From an uncultured Sphingobacteriales bacterium (lineage in GTDB: Bacteria; Bacteroidota; Bacteroidia; Chitinophagales; Chitinophagaceae): DNA of 64,000 nucleotides. Both the position numbers and the translations under genes were made by a program. Location: assembly GCA_937991535.1 (NCBI GenBank), contig CALKHN010000079.1:1-64000 (forward strand), written 5' to 3'. Shown in pieces: positions 52,066 to 63,009 of the stretch; position 1 is the first letter of the stretch; every line of letters begins with the position of its first letter. A model generated the notes under the pieces. That model made no database searches, was not told the origin of the DNA, and saw nothing but the letters and a program-made list of their open reading frames with translations.

Positions 52066-53715
52066 ATGAAAGATTCCGGCATCGGTTCAATAGACTTGCT
52101 TATAATACTGGTTTACATTATTGGTATTCTGGCAATTGGTCTGATCAGCGTAAGGAGGAAAAAAATGACCAGCATCAACTATTTTTTGGCCGGACGCAGT
52201 TCCAAATGGCCAATTGTAGGCGCTGCTCTTTTTGCTTCAAACATCTCTACCATTCACATGGTGGGTCTTGCGGCTTCCGGCTATAGTGAAGGGCTGGTGT
52301 GGGGTAATTTTGAATGGATGGCGGTTTTTACATTGATTCTGCTGGCACTTATATTTGCGCCGTTCTATTTCAAGACCAAAATTGCGACGCTTCCCGAATT
52401 CCTGGAAAAACGATATGGATCTGCATCGAGAACATTTGTTGCTTTTATGGGAATTATCGCGGCGTTGTTCATTCATTTGGGAATGAGCCTCTACGCGGGT
52501 GCGGTAGTTTTCGAGTCTTTTTTTGGAATTGATGTACAGCTATCCATTATTTTAATTTCAATTGTTACAGCTATCTATACCGTTATAGGCGGGCTAAAAT
52601 CGGTAATGTTAACAGAAACGGTGCAAACGATCATTCTTATATCCGGCGCTGTATTGCTTACCATTTTTGCTATTCTTGAATTGCCGCGACATGGAATAAC
52701 CTCTTTCGCCATATTTAAGGACGCTTTAAAGTACGGGCAGCTCAGCATGTTACATTCCTCTGATTCAATAAAAGCGCTTAGCCCGGCAGGTGGAAATACC
52801 GGCTTAACCTGGTATGCGGTATTATTAGGATACCCGGTTTTGGGTATATGGTATTGGTGTACCGACCAAACACACGTACAGCGCGTTTTAAGCGCACGTT
52901 CATTAGAAGACGCACAGAAAGGATCTTTGTTCGCGGGGCTGTTAAAGATTTTACCGGTTTTTATTTTGATCCTGCCGGGAGTTATCGGATATATACTTTA
53001 CAGTGATATTATCGGAGCCAACGCCAATCAAACGTTTCCGGTGCTGGTGACACATTTACTTCCGGTTGGCATTAAAGGAATTGTTGCGGCAGCCCTGTTA
53101 TCTGCTCTGATGAGTGTTGTGGCGGCAGCATTAAACAGCTCGGCAACCCTGATGTCCATTGACATCGTTAAACGATTCAGACCTAAAACGTCAGACCGCG
53201 AGCAGGTATTTTTTGGTCGTATTGCGGCTGTTGTTATAATGATTGCAGCTATGCTTTGGTCGACACAGGGTGGAAATTTTTCAAGCATTTTTGAAGCAAT
53301 CAATAAAATTGCCGCAGCAATGGCCCCACCTATTACTACAGTTTTTTTATTGGGGGTTTTTAGCAAACGGGGAACCAAAGAAGCTTCCATAATAACACTT
53401 TGTCTCGGATTTGTGCTTGGCATAATTTCCTTTTGTTTTGACTATGTGCCCATCAGTGGCAAAATGTATATCACCAATGATTGGGGTATTCCGTTTATGA
53501 TGCAGGCCTGGTGGCTGTTTTGCTTCAACTGCATCATTTATTATGTTGTCAGTTATTTAACACCCCGGCCAGATCCCAGGGCAATTGCTGAATGCACATG
53601 GAGGAGTCCGTTTTCCGTAATTACTCAGGGAAAGTTCAAAGGAGTAAAAGACATACGCTTTTTGGCTGCGTTGCTTTTGTTGTTCCTCGCCGTCATGTAT
53701 GGCATTTTCAAATAA
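52066..53715 (+). CDS. Sodium:solute symporter (SSS family)
   Basis: 549 residues, about 13 to 14 membrane segments. 'STIHMVGLAASGYSEGLVWG' and 'WYWCTDQTHVQRVLSARSLE' are the SSS sugar-transporter (SGLT-type) hallmarks, and 'AAALNSSATLMSIDIVKRF' is a core motif. It would import a monosaccharide, plausibly fucose from the GH95 enzyme encoded downstream. It lacks the Kelch domain fused to the symporter at 5485. Confidence 0.87.
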   Translation: MKDSGIGSIDLLIILVYIIGILAIGLISVRRKKMTSINYFLAGRSSKWPIVGAALFASNISTIHMVGLAASGYSEGLVWGNFEWMAVFTLILLALIFAPFYFKTKIATLPEFLEKRYGSASRTFVAFMGIIAALFIHLGMSLYAGAVVFESFFGIDVQLSIILISIVTAIYTVIGGLKSVMLTETVQTIILISGAVLLTIFAILELPRHGITSFAIFKDALKYGQLSMLHSSDSIKALSPAGGNTGLTWYAVLLGYPVLGIWYWCTDQTHVQRVLSARSLEDAQKGSLFAGLLKILPVFILILPGVIGYILYSDIIGANANQTFPVLVTHLLPVGIKGIVAAALLSALMSVVAAALNSSATLMSIDIVKRFRPKTSDREQVFFGRIAAVVIMIAAMLWSTQGGNFSSIFEAINKIAAAMAPPITTVFLLGVFSKRGTKEASIITLCLGFVLGIISFCFDYVPISGKMYITNDWGIPFMMQAWWLFCFNCIIYYVVSYLTPRPDPRAIAECTWRSPFSVITQGKFKGVKDIRFLAALLLLFLAVMYGIFK

Positions 53716-54042
53716 AATTATAAGGACAGGGCTAAGTATTTGATAAACCTAGCATACATCATTAAACAAAAAAAGATCAGCAGGCTGTATCAGCGCCTGA
53801 ACATGTTGGCATTTCCAGGATTGTCTGTAGTTCAACAATAGGAATATCCTTATGAATTGTAAATATAAAATCGTTTTAAAAGATGGGAAATTTTGTTGCA
53901 GACTGGATAAAATTCGTATGCATTGTGGTGTTAGATCAATATATCTTTATTATCAGATTTTAATTACGGGTGGAATGATTAGCAAGTGAGGTAACGCAGC
54001 AATTCTTACACAGCATTTAAATTAAAGACCAAAATTCTGATT
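53716..54042. other. 327-base gap before susC
   Basis: AT-rich leader without an open frame. No clear inverted repeat or -7 box was found; this is where the promoter of the susC-susD genes and the AraC binding site should be. Confidence 0.4.
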
Positions 54043-57000
54043 ATGAAGAAAATCCTGATTGTTTTTGGACTATTCTTGTTGCTTACAGGAATAAGCGCTA
54101 CGGTTTGTGCACAGCGGCGGCAAGTAACCGGCACTGTGCTAAACAGCGAAGGAGTTCCAATTAAATTTGCGACTATAAAAGTAACGGGAACCAGCGTGGG
54201 CACCAGCGCAGATGAACAGGGTGTATTTAAAATTAATATTGACGGCCATGACGAGTTAGAGGTTACAGCTATTGGTTTTGAACCGGGCATTGTTAAGGTG
54301 GGCAAAAACAATTCGATCGTTGTTACGCTTGTTTCAGCCAAAAATAATTTGGGTGAAGTAGTGGTTACGGCTTTGGGACTTTCGCGCGCTAAAAAAACAC
54401 TTGGTTATTCGGTGCAGGAACTCAACAACAGCGCGCTTACCGATGCTGCCGATAACAATATTATAAACACTGTTTCCGGGAAGATTGCCGGTGCCCAGGT
54501 AACAAGCGGTGGTAGCACAATCGGCTCCTCCTCAAGAATTGTGATCAGGGGCAATGCCTCTTTTTCCGGCAATCAGCCTTTATTTGTTGTGGATGGAACG
54601 CCGATTGATAATACTACTACCAATCTTGATGGCGGCGGGGGAATAGATTGGGGCAATACCGCTTCGGATCTTGACCCTAACGATATAGAATCCATGACCG
54701 TTCTTAAGGGTGCTAATGCTGCAGCACTGTATGGAAGCCGCGCTACCAATGGTGTTATACTTATTACTACTAAAAAGGGTTCTAAGAATAAGGGACTGGG
54801 CGTAGACGTTAATTCATCAGTCGTTCTGAATGTACCGGGTTATTGGCCAAAATTTCAAAATGAATACGGTGGCGGTTGGGATGGAGAAGAATTTATCTAC
54901 AAAAAATTCCTCGAGGATAATCCCGGTTCAACACTTACTTATAACGAGTATGCCAATCAGTATTCCTACAAATATGTAGATGGTAATGGCGGAGGCATCA
55001 ACGATGCCTGGCCAATTAACTGGGGACCACGTCTTGATGCAGGTCTTAAACTTGATCAATGGTCAACAGGTCCTGCCAGTCCATGGGTTTCAAGAAAGAA
55101 CAACTATAAGGATTTTTATAACACGGAAATTACAACAGTGAACAGTCTTGCCGTTAGTGCAGGTGGCGAAAAGGCTTCCGGTCGCTTCGCATTCACCAAC
55201 CAAAACACACCAAGAGGAATATTACCCAATACCGACCAAAAACAAAATACGATCAACACAAGCTTTACCTTAACTCCTACGGAACGGCTTTCTGTAGTTG
55301 GTAATATTACCTACCTGGTAAAAAGCAGTGACAACATCCCCGTTAATGGTTACACTGGGGTAGGGGTTGATTTTGCATGGACTCAGCGGGATTTTGATAC
55401 CAGGTATTTACGCGACCAATTCAAAGAAAATGGTAACGTCAGTATGTTTCCCGGAGTCGATAATTATTATTACTACTATGAAAACCTGAACAATCTTAAC
55501 AGGGAAAGGGGCTTTGGAAACGTCACCGCCACATATAAGATAACAGATTGGTTATCTGCCATGGCTCGCGGCGGCACAGATTTCTATACGGAGAAAAGGA
55601 AATCAATAACACAGTCGGGTACTGCAAATAATGTTCGTAGGGGCCAGGGCGGTCAATTTAATCAAACGAACATTTTCACAAGGGAAATGAACCTCGATTT
55701 CATTTTAAATTTTGACAAAACGTTTGGCAATATCCGGGTTGACGGTCTTGCCGGTGCGAATTACCGTGATAATGTATACAACAGTACATACCTTGCTGCA
55801 AGCAACCTTACCGTTCCTGATCTGTACACTATTTCAAATGTTAAGGGAGCACCTACCACCTCCATGTTTGACAGCAAAAAAAGAACCAATAGCATTTTCG
55901 GGTCGGTTAACGCATCATATAAAGACTTCCTGTTTGTTGGCATAACGGGCCGCAACGACTGGAGTTCCACCCTCCCTCCGGATAACCGGTCTTATTTTTA
56001 TCCCTCCGCAAGTTTAGGTTTTGTAGTTACGGATGCATTTAAGATTGCTTCGGATGTATTTTCCTATGCAAAAATAAGGGCGAGCGTTGCCAAGGTAGGT
56101 GGAGACACGGATCCTTACCAACTGAGCAGAACGTATTCGGCCAGTTCCTTTAACTCGATATCCATGTTTGCTCCAACGGGTATTTTACCACCAGCCAATT
56201 TGAAACCGCAGGAAACCAACTCCTACGAAATAGGTGCTAACCTGAGGTTCATTAAAAACAGGTTATCGTTGGATGTAACCTATTACGACCAGGTCACGGT
56301 AAACCAGATCATAAGCGTTGCAACTTCTACCACCACAGGGTACGCCGGTATGCGGTTGAATGCAGGGGAGATCGAAAATAAGGGAGTGGAAGTAATGCTC
56401 AACGCACGCGTTTTGGAAAGCACTTCGGGCCTTAACTGGAACATCGCAGTAAACTGGGCTAAAAACAACAATGTAGTTAACGAATTATACGGAGGTTTAC
56501 AATCGTACCAGATATCTCCCGGATTTGGCGGTGCTTTAACGTTGGGAATCCCCGGCCAGAAATGGGGAAGTATTTGGGGGTTGCCTTTCGTTAGAGATGA
56601 AAAATCGGGCAAAATGGTTGTGGGAGATGACGGAATTCCTTTAACAACAAATGTTGCCAAGAACTTCGGAACGGTCACTCCCGATTGGATCGGCGGCATT
56701 AACAATATATTCCGCTATAAGAATACCACTCTAAGCTTTCTCATTGATATGAGGAAAGGTGGAAAATTCTTCAGCACTACCGCATGGCATGCGTATCCAA
56801 CCGGAAGTTATGAGGTAACAACAGCCGATAACGTAAGGGAAACAGGATTAATACTTGATGCTGTTAAAGAAGATGGCACTCCTAATGATGTGCGGGTATC
56901 TGCCCAGCAATTTTATGGGGGAGCCTGGGTATGGAATAATCACGAGTATTCTATTCTCGATGGATCCTACATCAAACTTAGGGAAGTCATCCTGGGATAC

Positions 57001-57213
57001 AATTTCAGCGTAAAAAACATCCAATGGCTCAAAAGATTGAATGTATCGGTTTTTGGAAGAAATCTGGCCATACTGCACAGGGATGAAAGCACTTCCAGGT
57101 TGGGACTGGACCCTGAGGTAGGAATGGGTGGCGGTAATGCAGGTGTAGGCTTTGAAAATTTTCAGATACCTACGACCCGCAATTTCGGATTTAAGCTCTC
57201 TGTGACTTTCTGA
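54043..57213 (+). CDS. SusC/RagA-family TonB-linked outer membrane protein
   Basis: 1056 residues. Signal peptide 1-23 ('VFGLFLLLTGISATVCAQ'), a CarboxypepD_reg-like domain ('VTGTVLNSEGVPIKFATIKV', 25-105), then the TonB-box/plug ('GEVVVTALGLSRAKKTLGYS', 'ALYGSRATNGVILITTKKG') and a long beta-barrel ending 'RNFGFKLSVTF', with the aromatic last residue usual for outer-membrane barrels. It imports glycan fragments across the outer membrane with its SusD partner, encoded 35 bases downstream. Confidence 0.93.
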   Translation: MKKILIVFGLFLLLTGISATVCAQRRQVTGTVLNSEGVPIKFATIKVTGTSVGTSADEQGVFKINIDGHDELEVTAIGFEPGIVKVGKNNSIVVTLVSAKNNLGEVVVTALGLSRAKKTLGYSVQELNNSALTDAADNNIINTVSGKIAGAQVTSGGSTIGSSSRIVIRGNASFSGNQPLFVVDGTPIDNTTTNLDGGGGIDWGNTASDLDPNDIESMTVLKGANAAALYGSRATNGVILITTKKGSKNKGLGVDVNSSVVLNVPGYWPKFQNEYGGGWDGEEFIYKKFLEDNPGSTLTYNEYANQYSYKYVDGNGGGINDAWPINWGPRLDAGLKLDQWSTGPASPWVSRKNNYKDFYNTEITTVNSLAVSAGGEKASGRFAFTNQNTPRGILPNTDQKQNTINTSFTLTPTERLSVVGNITYLVKSSDNIPVNGYTGVGVDFAWTQRDFDTRYLRDQFKENGNVSMFPGVDNYYYYYENLNNLNRERGFGNVTATYKITDWLSAMARGGTDFYTEKRKSITQSGTANNVRRGQGGQFNQTNIFTREMNLDFILNFDKTFGNIRVDGLAGANYRDNVYNSTYLAASNLTVPDLYTISNVKGAPTTSMFDSKKRTNSIFGSVNASYKDFLFVGITGRNDWSSTLPPDNRSYFYPSASLGFVVTDAFKIASDVFSYAKIRASVAKVGGDTDPYQLSRTYSASSFNSISMFAPTGILPPANLKPQETNSYEIGANLRFIKNRLSLDVTYYDQVTVNQIISVATSTTTGYAGMRLNAGEIENKGVEVMLNARVLESTSGLNWNIAVNWAKNNNVVNELYGGLQSYQISPGFGGALTLGIPGQKWGSIWGLPFVRDEKSGKMVVGDDGIPLTTNVAKNFGTVTPDWIGGINNIFRYKNTTLSFLIDMRKGGKFFSTTAWHAYPTGSYEVTTADNVRETGLILDAVKEDGTPNDVRVSAQQFYGGAWVWNNHEYSILDGSYIKLREVILGYNFSVKNIQWLKRLNVSVFGRNLAILHRDESTSRLGLDPEVGMGGGNAGVGFENFQIPTTRNFGFKLSVTF

Positions 57214-57248
57214 TTCTTATTGAAGACTGAAACTTAAAGACAATCGAC

Positions 57249-58721
57249 ATGAAAAAAATATTGAGAACACAATTGTTTTTTATTACTGGCATAGTGTTAA
57301 TACTTGCCGGAAGTTGTACCAAAGATTTTAATGACATCAATGAAAACCCAAATGCTGCTACTGTTGTTCCGGGTACCAACGTGCTGGGCCGCGGCATTAT
57401 TTCTTCAACCAACACTTTGTTTGGAGAACGATTAGCAATTTATTATACGGGCTCTTATGCAGGTCACACTGCTGCTATAGGTTTGGGTGATTATGAATAC
57501 CGTGTAGATATCAACAACAGCATGTGGCGGGGGATGTATATCGCTATGACCTATCTGCAGGATGCCGCAAAAATTGCTAAAGCAGAGGGAAACACTAACC
57601 TTTATGCTGCGGCGCTTACCCTGAAAGCATATGATGCTCAAAAAACCACAGATATGTGGGGGGATGTTCCATATACAGAAGCCTTTCGTTTGGATTCGAG
57701 CATTTTGTACCCGAAGTACGACGATCAGGAAACAGTTTATCGCGCTATATTGAGCGAATTGAAAGAGGCGTCCGAAATTTTTAAGTCCGGAACGGGTGCG
57801 ATTGGCGTTGGAGACTTTATTTTTAAAGGAGATGCCTCAAAGTGGAGAAAGTTCTGTAATTCGTTGCGCCTGAGAGTAGCCATCCGCATGTCGGTGGTGG
57901 ATCCCGCAGCAGCTACAACCGTTCTGGCGGAAATACTGGGCGATCCTTCTGCCTACCCGGTTATCACAGAGAACGAAGACAATGCTTACCTGTGGTTCCC
58001 CGGTGTTTCGCCCGACACTGAGCCCTGGTATAACCGTTTGGGTACAAATGGCGCATACACTGATCAATACAGGATGAACGATGTATTGGTCAGCGCACTC
58101 AAAGATAACAATGATCCGCGTTTACCGGTATATGCACGCCTCAACAATAATGGTGGTTACAACGGATACAAGTTTGGTCCGGCACAATTAAGTGATCCGA
58201 ATAACAATGGAAACAATGTGTCGGGTATCGGGGAGCGGTTTGCCAACAATCCATCTGGTTTTTCTCCTTTTATAAATGCTTCAGAAGTAAGCTTTATTAA
58301 AGCCGAAGCGTATGAAAGAAACATGGTAACCGGAGATGCCCGGGCAGCTTATGAAGAAGCGGTTACTCTATCCTGCATGGAAAATGGAATAAACGGCGGG
58401 GCTATCACAACATTTTTGGCACAACCGGAAGTTGCATGGGACGGAGGAAGCATCTCTAATCTTCATAAAATTTATCTTCAGAAATGGGTCAGTCTTTTTA
58501 AACAGTCAGAAGAGGCCTGGTCGGAAGCCCGGAGAACTGATGTGCCGCTGATGACAAATATTGCAAAGGATTATTCGGCTACTCATAACAGGCCGCCTTT
58601 CAGGCTGGCATACGCCGATGAAGAAAAAACCTTAAATACAAATTTCCCTACCGATGTTACTGAAGATGATATTTTCTGGGGCACACAGGTATGGTGGGAT
58701 ACAAGAACGGGTGTTCATTAA
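57249..58721 (+). CDS. SusD/RagB-family lipoprotein
   Basis: 490 residues with a lipobox ('LILAGSC') and the SusD-like opening 'KDFNDINENPNAAT' (SusD-like type 2 group). 'ALTLKAYDAQKTTDMWGDVP' is the conserved tetratricopeptide-like helix region. It is the surface glycan-binding lid of the SusC barrel encoded just upstream. Confidence 0.92.
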   Translation: MKKILRTQLFFITGIVLILAGSCTKDFNDINENPNAATVVPGTNVLGRGIISSTNTLFGERLAIYYTGSYAGHTAAIGLGDYEYRVDINNSMWRGMYIAMTYLQDAAKIAKAEGNTNLYAAALTLKAYDAQKTTDMWGDVPYTEAFRLDSSILYPKYDDQETVYRAILSELKEASEIFKSGTGAIGVGDFIFKGDASKWRKFCNSLRLRVAIRMSVVDPAAATTVLAEILGDPSAYPVITENEDNAYLWFPGVSPDTEPWYNRLGTNGAYTDQYRMNDVLVSALKDNNDPRLPVYARLNNNGGYNGYKFGPAQLSDPNNNGNNVSGIGERFANNPSGFSPFINASEVSFIKAEAYERNMVTGDARAAYEEAVTLSCMENGINGGAITTFLAQPEVAWDGGSISNLHKIYLQKWVSLFKQSEEAWSEARRTDVPLMTNIAKDYSATHNRPPFRLAYADEEKTLNTNFPTDVTEDDIFWGTQVWWDTRTGVH

Positions 58722-58755
58722 CGACATTTGGGTTTATTCAACGAAAACTAAATAA

Positions 58756-58782
58756 AGAAAGCCTCTAAACAGAGGTCTTTCT
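58756..58782 (+). terminator. Terminator after susD
   Basis: AGAAAGCCTCT (58756-58766), loop AAAC, AGAGG-T-CTTTCT (58771-58782) followed by TTT. One bulged T. It separates the susCD pair from the GH95 gene, although transcription may read through. Confidence 0.6.
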
Positions 58783-58853
58783 TTTCCTGCAAATCTTAGC
58801 CGGCTATTTTCGCAAGCTGCAGTAAACTGTTTCCGGCTTCATTAACTTTTGGT

Positions 58854-61313
58854 ATGGCAAAAAATGTCTTTGTCTTCTTTTTATTGTTGTATTGTTCGCC
58901 ACAGTTAATATTGGGTCAAAATACCGGCATCAGCATAGACAATAAAAGTTTTGACCCCTCAACATTACTTTGGTACCAGTCTCCTGCTTCTGCGTGGGAG
59001 GAAGCGTTGCCTGTGGGAAACGGCCGGTTGGGCGCCATGGTATTTGGCAAATACGGCGAAGAAAGAATACAACTCAATGAAGATACATACTGGTCCGGTG
59101 GTCCTTATTCAACCGTAGTCAAAGGTGGTTATAAAAAGCTCCCCGAAATCCAGAAGGATATATTTGAAGGAAGACCCTTGGCAGCTCACAAACTATTTGG
59201 AAGACATTTGATGGGCTATCCTGTAGAGCAACAAAAGTATCAATCGCTAGCGAATATTATACTGACCTTCAAAGACGAAAAAGAAGTAACAGGTTACAAA
59301 CGGTGGCTCGATCTTGCAGCAGGAACAACTGCCGTTGAGTACAAGGCACATGGCGTTACCTATACCAGGGAAGTGCTTTCATCGGTGCCCGATCAAACCA
59401 TCGTTATCAGAATTACAGCTGATAAACCGGGAAGCATTTCGTTTACAGCCGAGCTGAGGGGTGAAAGAAACAGCGCGCATTCAAATTATGCCACCGATTA
59501 CTTCAGGATGGACGGTATAGGGAACGATGAACTCATGCTCAGTGGCAAATCAGCGGATTATATGGGCATCGAGGGAAGACTACGCTATGAGGCCAGGTTA
59601 AAAGCAGTGCCGGAGGGAGGCACTGTGAAAGTTGAAGATGTTGACCTGATGGTTGAGAATGCAAATGCTGTAACGCTTTATTTTGTGGCCGCAACCAATT
59701 TCATAAATTATAAGGATGTAAGCGGTGATTACCATGCAAAAGTTGAAAATTACCTCAGGAATGTGCAAAACATATCCTATGATAGTATTAGAGCAGCTGC
59801 CATAAAGGATCACCAGTCGCTGTTCAACAGGGCCAGCCTTACGCTTCCCACCACAAAAAGCTCGTTTCTCCCAACCGATGAACGATTAAAAGCTGTGGAC
59901 AAAGAATCGGATCCACAACTTGCTTCATTAGCATATCAGTTTGGCAGGTATGTGCTGATCTCCTCTTCGCGCCACGGAACACAACCGGCAAACCTGCAGG
60001 GAATATGGAACAACAATATGAATCCATCGTGGGATTCAAAGTATACAACCAACATCAATCTGCAAATGAATTATTGGCCGGTTGAATCCGGCAACCTGTC
60101 AGAATTGTCGGATCCATTGACCAGGATGGTGAAAGAACTTACTGACCAGGGTAGTCAGGTAGCCAAAGAGCATTATGGTGCCCGCGGGTGGGTGCTTCAC
60201 CAGAATACAGATATATGGCGTGTTGCCGCTCCCATGGACGGGCCAACCTGGGGCACATTTACTGTTGGCGGCGCATGGTTGACCACGCAATTGTGGGAGC
60301 ATTACCTGTTTACATTAAACAAAGATTACCTCAGAGACATATATCCCGTGATGAAAGGTGCTGTGCAGTTTTTTATGGACTTCCTGGTTACCTATCCCAA
60401 TAATGATAAGAACTGGCTAATAACCGCTCCTTCAACTTCCCCGGAAAACCCGCCAAAGGGTCCGGGTTATCGGTATTTCTTTGATGAAGTAACCGCCATG
60501 TATTATTTCACTACTATATGTGCAGGCGCTTCTATTGACATGCAGATAATCTCGGACCTCTTTGGTGAATACATCGACGCGTGCAAAGTGCTGGGCGTAG
60601 ACGAAGATTTGTCAACTGCTGTCGCAAAAGCCAGGGCGCGCTTAGTGCCACCACAGGTTGGAGCAAACGGTATGCTGCAGGAATGGGCGGAAGATTTTGA
60701 ACAACTGGAAGACAAGCATCGTCATATTTCCCTGCTGTACGGATTGTACCCGGGCAATGTTATTTCGGCCAAAAGAACCGCTTCGTTGGTGGACCCGGTG
60801 AAAAAGGTACTTGAAGAACGGGGCGATGAAGGCACCGGCTTTTCAAGAGCCTGGAAAATGAGCCTGTGGGCCAGATTGTATGATGGAGACAGGGCGCTCA
60901 AAATATTTAAAGGCTACCTTAAACAGCAGAGTTATCCACAACTGTTTGCAAAATGTTATACCCCGCTGCAGGTAGATGGGACATTGGGTGTTACTGCCGG
61001 CATCACGGAAATGCTGCTGCAATCGCACGAAGGTGTGATTGACCTGTTGCCTGCGCTGCCCGCAGAATGGGTAGAAGGGAAACTGAACGGAGCCTGCGCA
61101 CGCGGCGCTTTTGAAGTGAGCTTACAATGGCAAAAAAACAAACTTACACAGGCGGTCATCCTTTCGAAGCAGGGGGGAGAATGCAGTATAGATACGAAGA
61201 TCCCGGTGGTGGTAAGGAGCAATGGAAAAAAAATCAGTTTCAAAAATGCAGGAAATGGCGTGATCAAATTTCCGACGAAGAAAGGCGGGCGCTATTACAT
61301 TACTCCAAAATAA
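58854..61313 (+). CDS. GH95 alpha-L-fucosidase (family 95 glycoside hydrolase)
   Basis: 819 residues, signal peptide about 1-21. The N-terminal beta-sandwich starts 'LWYQSPASAWEEALPVGNGR' then 'LGAMVFG' and 'IQLNEDTYWSGGPY', the diagnostic GH95 opening. The (alpha/alpha)6 barrel has 'NLQGIWNNNMNPSWDSKYTT' and 'NINLQMNYWPVESGN', which carry the catalytic-site Asn and Asp, and 'EWAEDFEQLEDKHRHISLLY' with the acid. GH95 enzymes release alpha-1,2-linked L-fucose (some act on L-galactose), pointing to fucosylated host or plant glycans as the substrate of this locus. Confidence 0.9.
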   Translation: MAKNVFVFFLLLYCSPQLILGQNTGISIDNKSFDPSTLLWYQSPASAWEEALPVGNGRLGAMVFGKYGEERIQLNEDTYWSGGPYSTVVKGGYKKLPEIQKDIFEGRPLAAHKLFGRHLMGYPVEQQKYQSLANIILTFKDEKEVTGYKRWLDLAAGTTAVEYKAHGVTYTREVLSSVPDQTIVIRITADKPGSISFTAELRGERNSAHSNYATDYFRMDGIGNDELMLSGKSADYMGIEGRLRYEARLKAVPEGGTVKVEDVDLMVENANAVTLYFVAATNFINYKDVSGDYHAKVENYLRNVQNISYDSIRAAAIKDHQSLFNRASLTLPTTKSSFLPTDERLKAVDKESDPQLASLAYQFGRYVLISSSRHGTQPANLQGIWNNNMNPSWDSKYTTNINLQMNYWPVESGNLSELSDPLTRMVKELTDQGSQVAKEHYGARGWVLHQNTDIWRVAAPMDGPTWGTFTVGGAWLTTQLWEHYLFTLNKDYLRDIYPVMKGAVQFFMDFLVTYPNNDKNWLITAPSTSPENPPKGPGYRYFFDEVTAMYYFTTICAGASIDMQIISDLFGEYIDACKVLGVDEDLSTAVAKARARLVPPQVGANGMLQEWAEDFEQLEDKHRHISLLYGLYPGNVISAKRTASLVDPVKKVLEERGDEGTGFSRAWKMSLWARLYDGDRALKIFKGYLKQQSYPQLFAKCYTPLQVDGTLGVTAGITEMLLQSHEGVIDLLPALPAEWVEGKLNGACARGAFEVSLQWQKNKLTQAVILSKQGGECSIDTKIPVVVRSNGKKISFKNAGNGVIKFPTKKGGRYYITPK

Positions 61314-61319
61314 GTTAAG

Positions 61320-62969
61320 GTGAGAACAAAAAATTTCAAACTCCCGTCCGGGACCTGTATTTTCTTCCTGTATCTTTTTTTGTCACAGGCACCAGTTGCC
61401 CAGGTAAAAAATTTACAACAACGTTCAGGTGGATTGAAAGGATACATTACCATGCGCATACAGCCCCCACCGGATGGCTTCGGTTATGGCATCAGCTTCT
61501 ATTCAGGCGTATGGCCTTTATTGGATAAACCACTTTCCAACTTCCAGATAGGTTTACCTTCTACATGGATCATTCCGGATAACCGCGGATATAACGAGCC
61601 CCTTTGTCCTCCGGGAACCATCGCCAGGGATAATTGGGACGAAAGGGGTCCTTCCTACAGGGATGTTTTTCAAACAATTGAAGGCGGACTGGGCTTTTGG
61701 GCAAGCACACAGTTCAATTCAACTACGCCGAAATTTCGAATAAACGGTACGCCTAACTGCTATAACAGTGAAATCTCCTCGCCTGGCTGGGGATTTGGTA
61801 ACCCCGATCCTCTCGATGCCGGTGGAATGGGACTGGCACAACTCAGTAATCGCCTGATTATACCACCCGACGGGCTTACTTTCGAAAAAGGTGACCCGGG
61901 AGATCTGTTTGGCAATGCGTGGATGGTACTCCCCTTGATGGAAGCCAGGGAAAAAAAATCAGCAACAGCAGCGCCTACTGGTAGCCAATGCTGGACATTG
62001 TTTATCAATGCAGCAAACTTTAAAGGTCCCCTGGCTTTTTACGCTCCCTCTGTATGGAGTCGCATTGCAAACGGGTATGCCACCGCCGAAGGTCGCACGC
62101 TGGATGTAAAACCAGGCATTGCCGGCGGCGGTGCCATGGAGGTAAATACTGTACCCTATTTTGAGGTCACGGATTCAAAGGGAGCTGTTTACTCAAAAGT
62201 ACCGCGGCTACAGTTCCCTGTAAATAAAGAAGGCAAAACGATACTGATGCAGGATGTAACCATGTATTCGGCTAACGCATTGTATCGTCAAATAGAATCG
62301 ATGATGGCTTCAGGAAATCCTGCAAGCGGGAAATTTAGCAAAGATGGTGCCTACACCGCTAAGTGTACAACCCTGCCAATAGTATTGAAGCAGGGCGATG
62401 AAAATTTTAAATTAACGGGTTTGTCTCCTGGTGTTGAAACCACCATGTTTGGAGAATCTTCTTTCGGACTTACCTGGAAGGGCGCAAAGAAAACAGGTTA
62501 CTTTCCCGAGTATTATAAAAAACAGGGAGATAGTATGATTGCCGTTACTGCGGCGGAGGTTCCGGCGGAAACGGGTTTAACGGAACAAACATTTATTCCC
62601 GGTAAAACCGGTAAAGCATATACCTCGCCCAACGAAAAAGGAAATGTATGGACCGATCCGGGTGCCAAAGCAGGTCCGTACACTGCCGAATTAAAAGATG
62701 GCTCTGTTATTACCTATTACTGGTATCGTTTTATAGATCAGCCCTCATTGCAGTCTATTGTGCTAAGCACATCAGAAAAGGAGCGCCTCCAAAAGACGGT
62801 TGAATTTATACATCGCCACTGGACAACAGATAAAGAATATATTTCAGGTCCATCGCAGGGAAAGCTGGCGACCTTAGATAAACTCATACTTGTAGACCCG
62901 CCTCAGGGCATGGAGGCAGGATATGTTCCGATAGTAGTGAGACAGGCTGGAAAGAACGTAAGTAGATAA
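61320..62969 (+). CDS. Secreted protein of unknown function in the fucosidase locus
   Basis: 549 residues with a signal peptide ('CIFFLYLFLSQAPVAQ'). The GTG start at 61320 comes 6 bases after the GH95 stop, so they are co-transcribed. The body has many aromatic and proline-rich loops ('GYGISFYSGVWPLLDKPLSN', 'ISSPGWGFGNPDPLDAGG') suggesting a beta-rich carbohydrate-active protein, but I recognise no family and no clear catalytic motif. Confidence 0.65.
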   Translation: MRTKNFKLPSGTCIFFLYLFLSQAPVAQVKNLQQRSGGLKGYITMRIQPPPDGFGYGISFYSGVWPLLDKPLSNFQIGLPSTWIIPDNRGYNEPLCPPGTIARDNWDERGPSYRDVFQTIEGGLGFWASTQFNSTTPKFRINGTPNCYNSEISSPGWGFGNPDPLDAGGMGLAQLSNRLIIPPDGLTFEKGDPGDLFGNAWMVLPLMEAREKKSATAAPTGSQCWTLFINAANFKGPLAFYAPSVWSRIANGYATAEGRTLDVKPGIAGGGAMEVNTVPYFEVTDSKGAVYSKVPRLQFPVNKEGKTILMQDVTMYSANALYRQIESMMASGNPASGKFSKDGAYTAKCTTLPIVLKQGDENFKLTGLSPGVETTMFGESSFGLTWKGAKKTGYFPEYYKKQGDSMIAVTAAEVPAETGLTEQTFIPGKTGKAYTSPNEKGNVWTDPGAKAGPYTAELKDGSVITYYWYRFIDQPSLQSIVLSTSEKERLQKTVEFIHRHWTTDKEYISGPSQGKLATLDKLILVDPPQGMEAGYVPIVVRQAGKNVSR

Positions 62970-63009
62970 AAATATTCATATTAAGCATACATTATAATCC
63001 ATCACAGCG